Assembly: GCA_003140075.1 (NCBI GenBank) | Contig: PLIO01000235.1 | Location: 1 to 60,478 of the forward strand | DNA from: Acidobacteriaceae bacterium | GTDB taxonomy: Bacteria > Acidobacteriota > Terriglobia > Terriglobales > Acidobacteriaceae | Length of the DNA stretch: 60,478 nucleotides | Direction of reading: 5' to 3' | Shown here: one piece after another, positions 58,272-60,478 of the stretch | How the letters are laid out: every line of letters starts with the position of its first letter | Numbering within the stretch: position 1 is the first letter of the stretch | Position numbers and translations under genes: made by a program | The notes under the pieces: model-generated | Database searches by the model: none | What the model was told of the DNA's origin: nothing | What the model saw: the letters and a program-made list of their open reading frames with translations, nothing else

Positions 58272-59180
58272 TTACCAGGGACGGGCGGGGGGGAAGACTG
58301 CCGCCACGTAGATCCACAGTACCGGCGCCGCAAAAAGCAGCGCATCGATGCGGTCGAGCATGCCGCCGTGGCCGGGAAGAATTGTGCCCGAGTCCTTTAC
58401 TCCCGCGCCGCGCTTGATCAGCGACTCCACCAGGTCGCCAAGCTGTGCGGCGATGTTCAGCGCGACCGTTAGCAGGATGATCGGCCACAACTCCGGCTTC
58501 TCCAGCCCGAACAGGCCGTCGCGGCGTTGAATCAAACCCACGCGCAGCAGGAACGAACTGATCTGCAAGGCGTGATTGAAGAGCAGAATTCCAACCACCA
58601 GGCTTGCGGCCAGCGAGGCCGCCGCGCCCTCCCAGGTTTTCTTGGGACTGATGCGAGGCGCCATCAAGTGGCGTCCCAGCGACCGGCCCACGAAGTAGGC
58701 GAAAATGTCTCCCGCCCACACGACGAGAAGAAGGTAGAGCAGCCAGAACGCTCCCGCCCACTGCTGGCGCAACTGCACCAGCATGGCCATGGGCAAGGCA
58801 ATATAAGCGAAGGCGAACGCCGAGGCCGCCGCCGCCGGATAAGCGCTGCTCATCTGCGCCCGCCGCATGGCGATGGTCAGAAAAATAAACGGAGCGATCG
58901 CGGCGGCAAACCCCAGGCCGAGGACAAACTTCAAGGCTGAGAGTTGCGGAGTCTCGCTCGCCGCATTCGCAGCCAACAGAAGGAATAGCAATCCTACGAA
59001 GATGTACGTGGGCAGCCGTAGCGGCTGCACGCCGTAGGATTCGGTCAGCTTGAGAAATTCCTGCACCGTGACCAGCGCCACGACCGCCGCCACCACAGCC
59101 ACCACCGGCACCGGCGCGCGCAGCACCAGCAGCATCACAATCGGAATCAGGACGACCGCGGTCGCGATGCGCTTTAGCAA
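58272..59180 (-). CDS. cdsA: Phosphatidate cytidylyltransferase
   Basis: A 302-residue inner-membrane enzyme making CDP-diacylglycerol from phosphatidate and CTP, the precursor of all phospholipids. About eight membrane segments, and the family signature near the C-terminus: SLIKRGAGVKDSGTILPGHG followed by GMLDRIDALLFA. The start is TTG (MLKRIATAVVLIP), the only candidate downstream of an in-frame stop. Separated from uppS by 139 nt holding an inverted dispersed repeat. Confidence 0.95.
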   Translation of the reverse strand: MLKRIATAVVLIPIVMLLVLRAPVPVVAVVAAVVALVTVQEFLKLTESYGVQPLRLPTYIFVGLLFLLLAANAASETPQLSALKFVLGLGFAAAIAPFIFLTIAMRRAQMSSAYPAAAASAFAFAYIALPMAMLVQLRQQWAGAFWLLYLLLVVWAGDIFAYFVGRSLGRHLMAPRISPKKTWEGAAASLAASLVVGILLFNHALQISSFLLRVGLIQRRDGLFGLEKPELWPIILLTVALNIAAQLGDLVESLIKRGAGVKDSGTILPGHGGMLDRIDALLFAAPVLWIYVAAVFPPARPW

Positions 59181-59248
59181 GTGAGATAGGCCATGCTACT
59201 GCATGCTCAAGATTCGTGAAGCTTCGTATCAGGGTATGCCTTCAGAGC

Positions 59249-59271
59249 TGCCCTGAGCATAGTCGAAGGGC
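59249..59271. repeat. CCCTTCG...CTCAGGG motif, inverted copy
   Basis: Read on -, CCCTTCGACTATGCTCAGGG; part of a larger TATGCC...GGCATA inverted repeat (59235-59275) between uppS and cdsA. Same family as 40108 and 41753. Confidence 0.7.
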
Positions 59272-59319
59272 ATACCGTAAGTGCGTCATCATCAACAGCG
59301 CTTTCAGGTGTTGCGTGGT

Positions 59320-60102
59320 TCACCCCGAATGGTTCAGCCCGCCGTAGCGCCGCTCGCGTTTCTGATACTCAGCGATGCCTTCCAGCAGATGCACGCCGCG
59401 GAAATCGGGCCACAGAGTGGACGTTACATAAATCTCCGCGTAAGCCAGCTGCCAAAGCAGAAAGTTGCTCAGCCGCATCTCGCCAGAGGTGCGCACCACC
59501 AGATCGGGATCGGGCAAGTGCCGCGTGTAAAGATGATTGCCGACTGTGTCCTCGTCAATACGCAGATGCTCGAGGCCGCCGTTCTGCGAAGCCGAGTTGA
59601 CCATGGAGCGGAACGCATCGACTAATTCGCTGCGCGCGCTGTAGTTCAGCGCCAGTGTCAGCACGGTGCCGGTATTGAGCGCTGTACTCTCGCGCGCCCA
59701 GGCCATGCGCTCCTGCACATCTTCCGGCAGTTCGTGCTGCCGCCCAATATATTCCAGGCGGATATTGTTCTCGTTCAGCGTGGGAACTTCCGCTTTCAAG
59801 TATCGGCTGAGCAGCCGCATCAGGAAATCGACTTCGCTCTTCGGCCGCTTCTTCCAGTTTTCTTCCGAGAAGGCGTAGAGCGTGAGCGCATGAATGCCGA
59901 TGCGCGCCGCCGTCTCCACGGTCGAGCGCACTGCCACCACTCCGGCGCGATGTCCGGCCACGCGCGGCATGTGGCGCCGTTTCGCCCAGCGCCCGTTGCC
60001 GTCCATGATGATCGCGATGTGTCTTGGGAGCCGCTCTGGATCAAGCTGCCGGTAGATTTCCGTTTCCTTGCGATCCAGCCCGGCGGGAACTCTTGCCTGC
60101 AA
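59320..60102 (-). CDS. uppS: Undecaprenyl diphosphate synthase (isoprenyl transferase)
   Basis: A 260-residue cis-prenyltransferase making the C55 carrier lipid for peptidoglycan and other envelope polymers. Signatures: HIAIIMDGNGRWAKRR (catalytic Asp), HRAGVVAVRSTVETA, ALTLYAFSEENWKKRPKSEV and the C-terminal DLVVRTSGEMRLSNFLLWQ and YAEIYVTSTLWPDF. First gene of the cluster with cdsA, dxr and rseP. Start TTG (MQARVPAGL) with AAGG nearby; a start within the next 15 codons cannot be excluded. Confidence 0.97.
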   Translation of the reverse strand: MQARVPAGLDRKETEIYRQLDPERLPRHIAIIMDGNGRWAKRRHMPRVAGHRAGVVAVRSTVETAARIGIHALTLYAFSEENWKKRPKSEVDFLMRLLSRYLKAEVPTLNENNIRLEYIGRQHELPEDVQERMAWARESTALNTGTVLTLALNYSARSELVDAFRSMVNSASQNGGLEHLRIDEDTVGNHLYTRHLPDPDLVVRTSGEMRLSNFLLWQLAYAEIYVTSTLWPDFRGVHLLEGIAEYQKRERRYGGLNHSG

Positions 60103-60478
60103 GGCCTATCCCCTTCCGAAGGTTGAGGCTAACACGGGCGGGAAGGGGGTTGCAATGACGGGAAAGGCACGCTGGAAAGGTCGCCGCGTGAAGAGTACAA
60201 GATCGGGAAGGGCGCGGCTTCAAAGCCCATGTCCTTAGTGTCCCAGAGTGGCACGACTGAACGTCGTGCCTTCCCGAACCCATTTACAGGATTGCTGGAG
60301 AAAGCGAGTACGGGGAACTGTAAATATTAAAGAGTTCCGAGGTGGTGTTGGGTGCATTCGTCTCAGCCAGTAGCTCGCGTTAGACCCTCGCTTGACCTGC
60401 TGTGCTGCCTCCCTTGCGGGCGCGCTGCATGCGATCTTCGCTCGGGCTCCGGGCTCACCGCCAACCGGATAAATCAGT
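60103..60478. other. Upstream region of uppS to the window edge
   Basis: No gene recognised in 376 nt. It holds the GGCACGAC hairpin (60250-60270), preceded by a GATCGGGAAGGGCGCGGCTTC half-copy near 60200, and a GC-rich stretch with GGCGCGCTGC near 60420. Confidence 0.55.
60250..60270. repeat. REP-like hairpin, GGCACGAC stem
   Basis: GGCACGAC-TGAAC-GTCGTGCC followed by TTCCCGAAC; family of 4031 and 4853. Confidence 0.85.

Noticed and set aside
57007..58761. Longer version of dxr starting at 58761
   Set aside because: The extra 185 residues are Arg/Gly-rich and antisense-like over cdsA; DXR proteins start at the GSTGSIG region as chosen.
1..60478. tRNA, rRNA or CRISPR array
   Set aside because: I looked for T-loop-like GTTCGA-containing cloverleaf ends and for regularly spaced direct repeats; those found were inside genes or belonged to palindromic repeats without spacers. 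A tRNAscan or CRISPR-finder run would settle this.

Overview
The window is a 60 kb chromosomal stretch from a GC-rich, Gram-negative, soil-type bacterium, most probably an acidobacterium (Terriglobia-like). This assignment is inference from gene content: a B12-dependent ribonucleotide reductase, a large S53 (kumamolisin-type) protease with Ig-like repeats, GloVer and FG-GAP/ASH secreted proteins, LpxD and Lnt (a lipid A / lipoprotein outer envelope), RodZ-like and S2P proteases, and many short intergenic palindromes accompanied by a REP-associated (Y1) transposase. No rRNA, tRNA, CRISPR array or intact prophage was seen.

Layout. 1-6.5 kb: 3' part of nrdJ and a small conserved protein, then an accessory stretch with a PIN-like membrane protein, an unknown membrane protein, a small helix-turn-helix gene overlapping a TIR/deoxyribosyltransferase-like gene with a probable frameshift, and a PD-(D/E)XK protein. 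6.8-12.1 kb: a phospholipase C-type phosphoesterase, secreted and outer-membrane proteins and a periplasmic-binding-like protein. 12.6-16.7 kb: metK and ahcY (S-adenosylmethionine cycle); the 3' end and terminator of ahcY are present three times. 16.7-18.6 kb: a coiled-coil membrane protein and a MazEF-type toxin-antitoxin pair. 18.8-26 kb: secreted proteins, a RodZ-like protein and a GAF-GGDEF diguanylate cyclase. 26.2-33.2 kb, all on +: lpxD, a P-loop NTPase, lnt, prfB (with programmed frameshift), an HD hydrolase, an unknown conserved protein and a CoA-binding protein. 33.2-35.5 kb on -: rarA and a SpoU-type rRNA methyltransferase. 36-41.7 kb: an exported proteasome-beta-like protein, a truncated Cys-rich protein, and two FG-GAP paralogues flanking a broken RAYT transposase. 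42-48 kb: tsaC, a DUF218 protein, a DinB protein, two toxin-antitoxin pairs (DUF1778/GNAT and UPF0175/PIN) and ku. 48-60 kb: a YVTN-type lipoprotein, ispG, the S53 protease, and the envelope/isoprenoid cluster uppS-cdsA-dxr-rseP on -.

How the genes work together. MetK and AhcY make S-adenosylmethionine and clear S-adenosylhomocysteine. Dxr and IspG are MEP-pathway enzymes whose product feeds UppS, the carrier-lipid synthase for peptidoglycan; CdsA makes CDP-diacylglycerol, and LpxD, Lnt and RseP serve outer-membrane biogenesis and stress control. The best candidates for something new are the HTH + TIR-like pair, the PIN/coiled-coil/membrane protein, the exported proteasome-like protein, the triplicated ahcY tail, the hairpin repeat families (one of which appears to have entered the nrdJ coding sequence), and the perfect 124-nt identity between two otherwise divergent FG-GAP genes.
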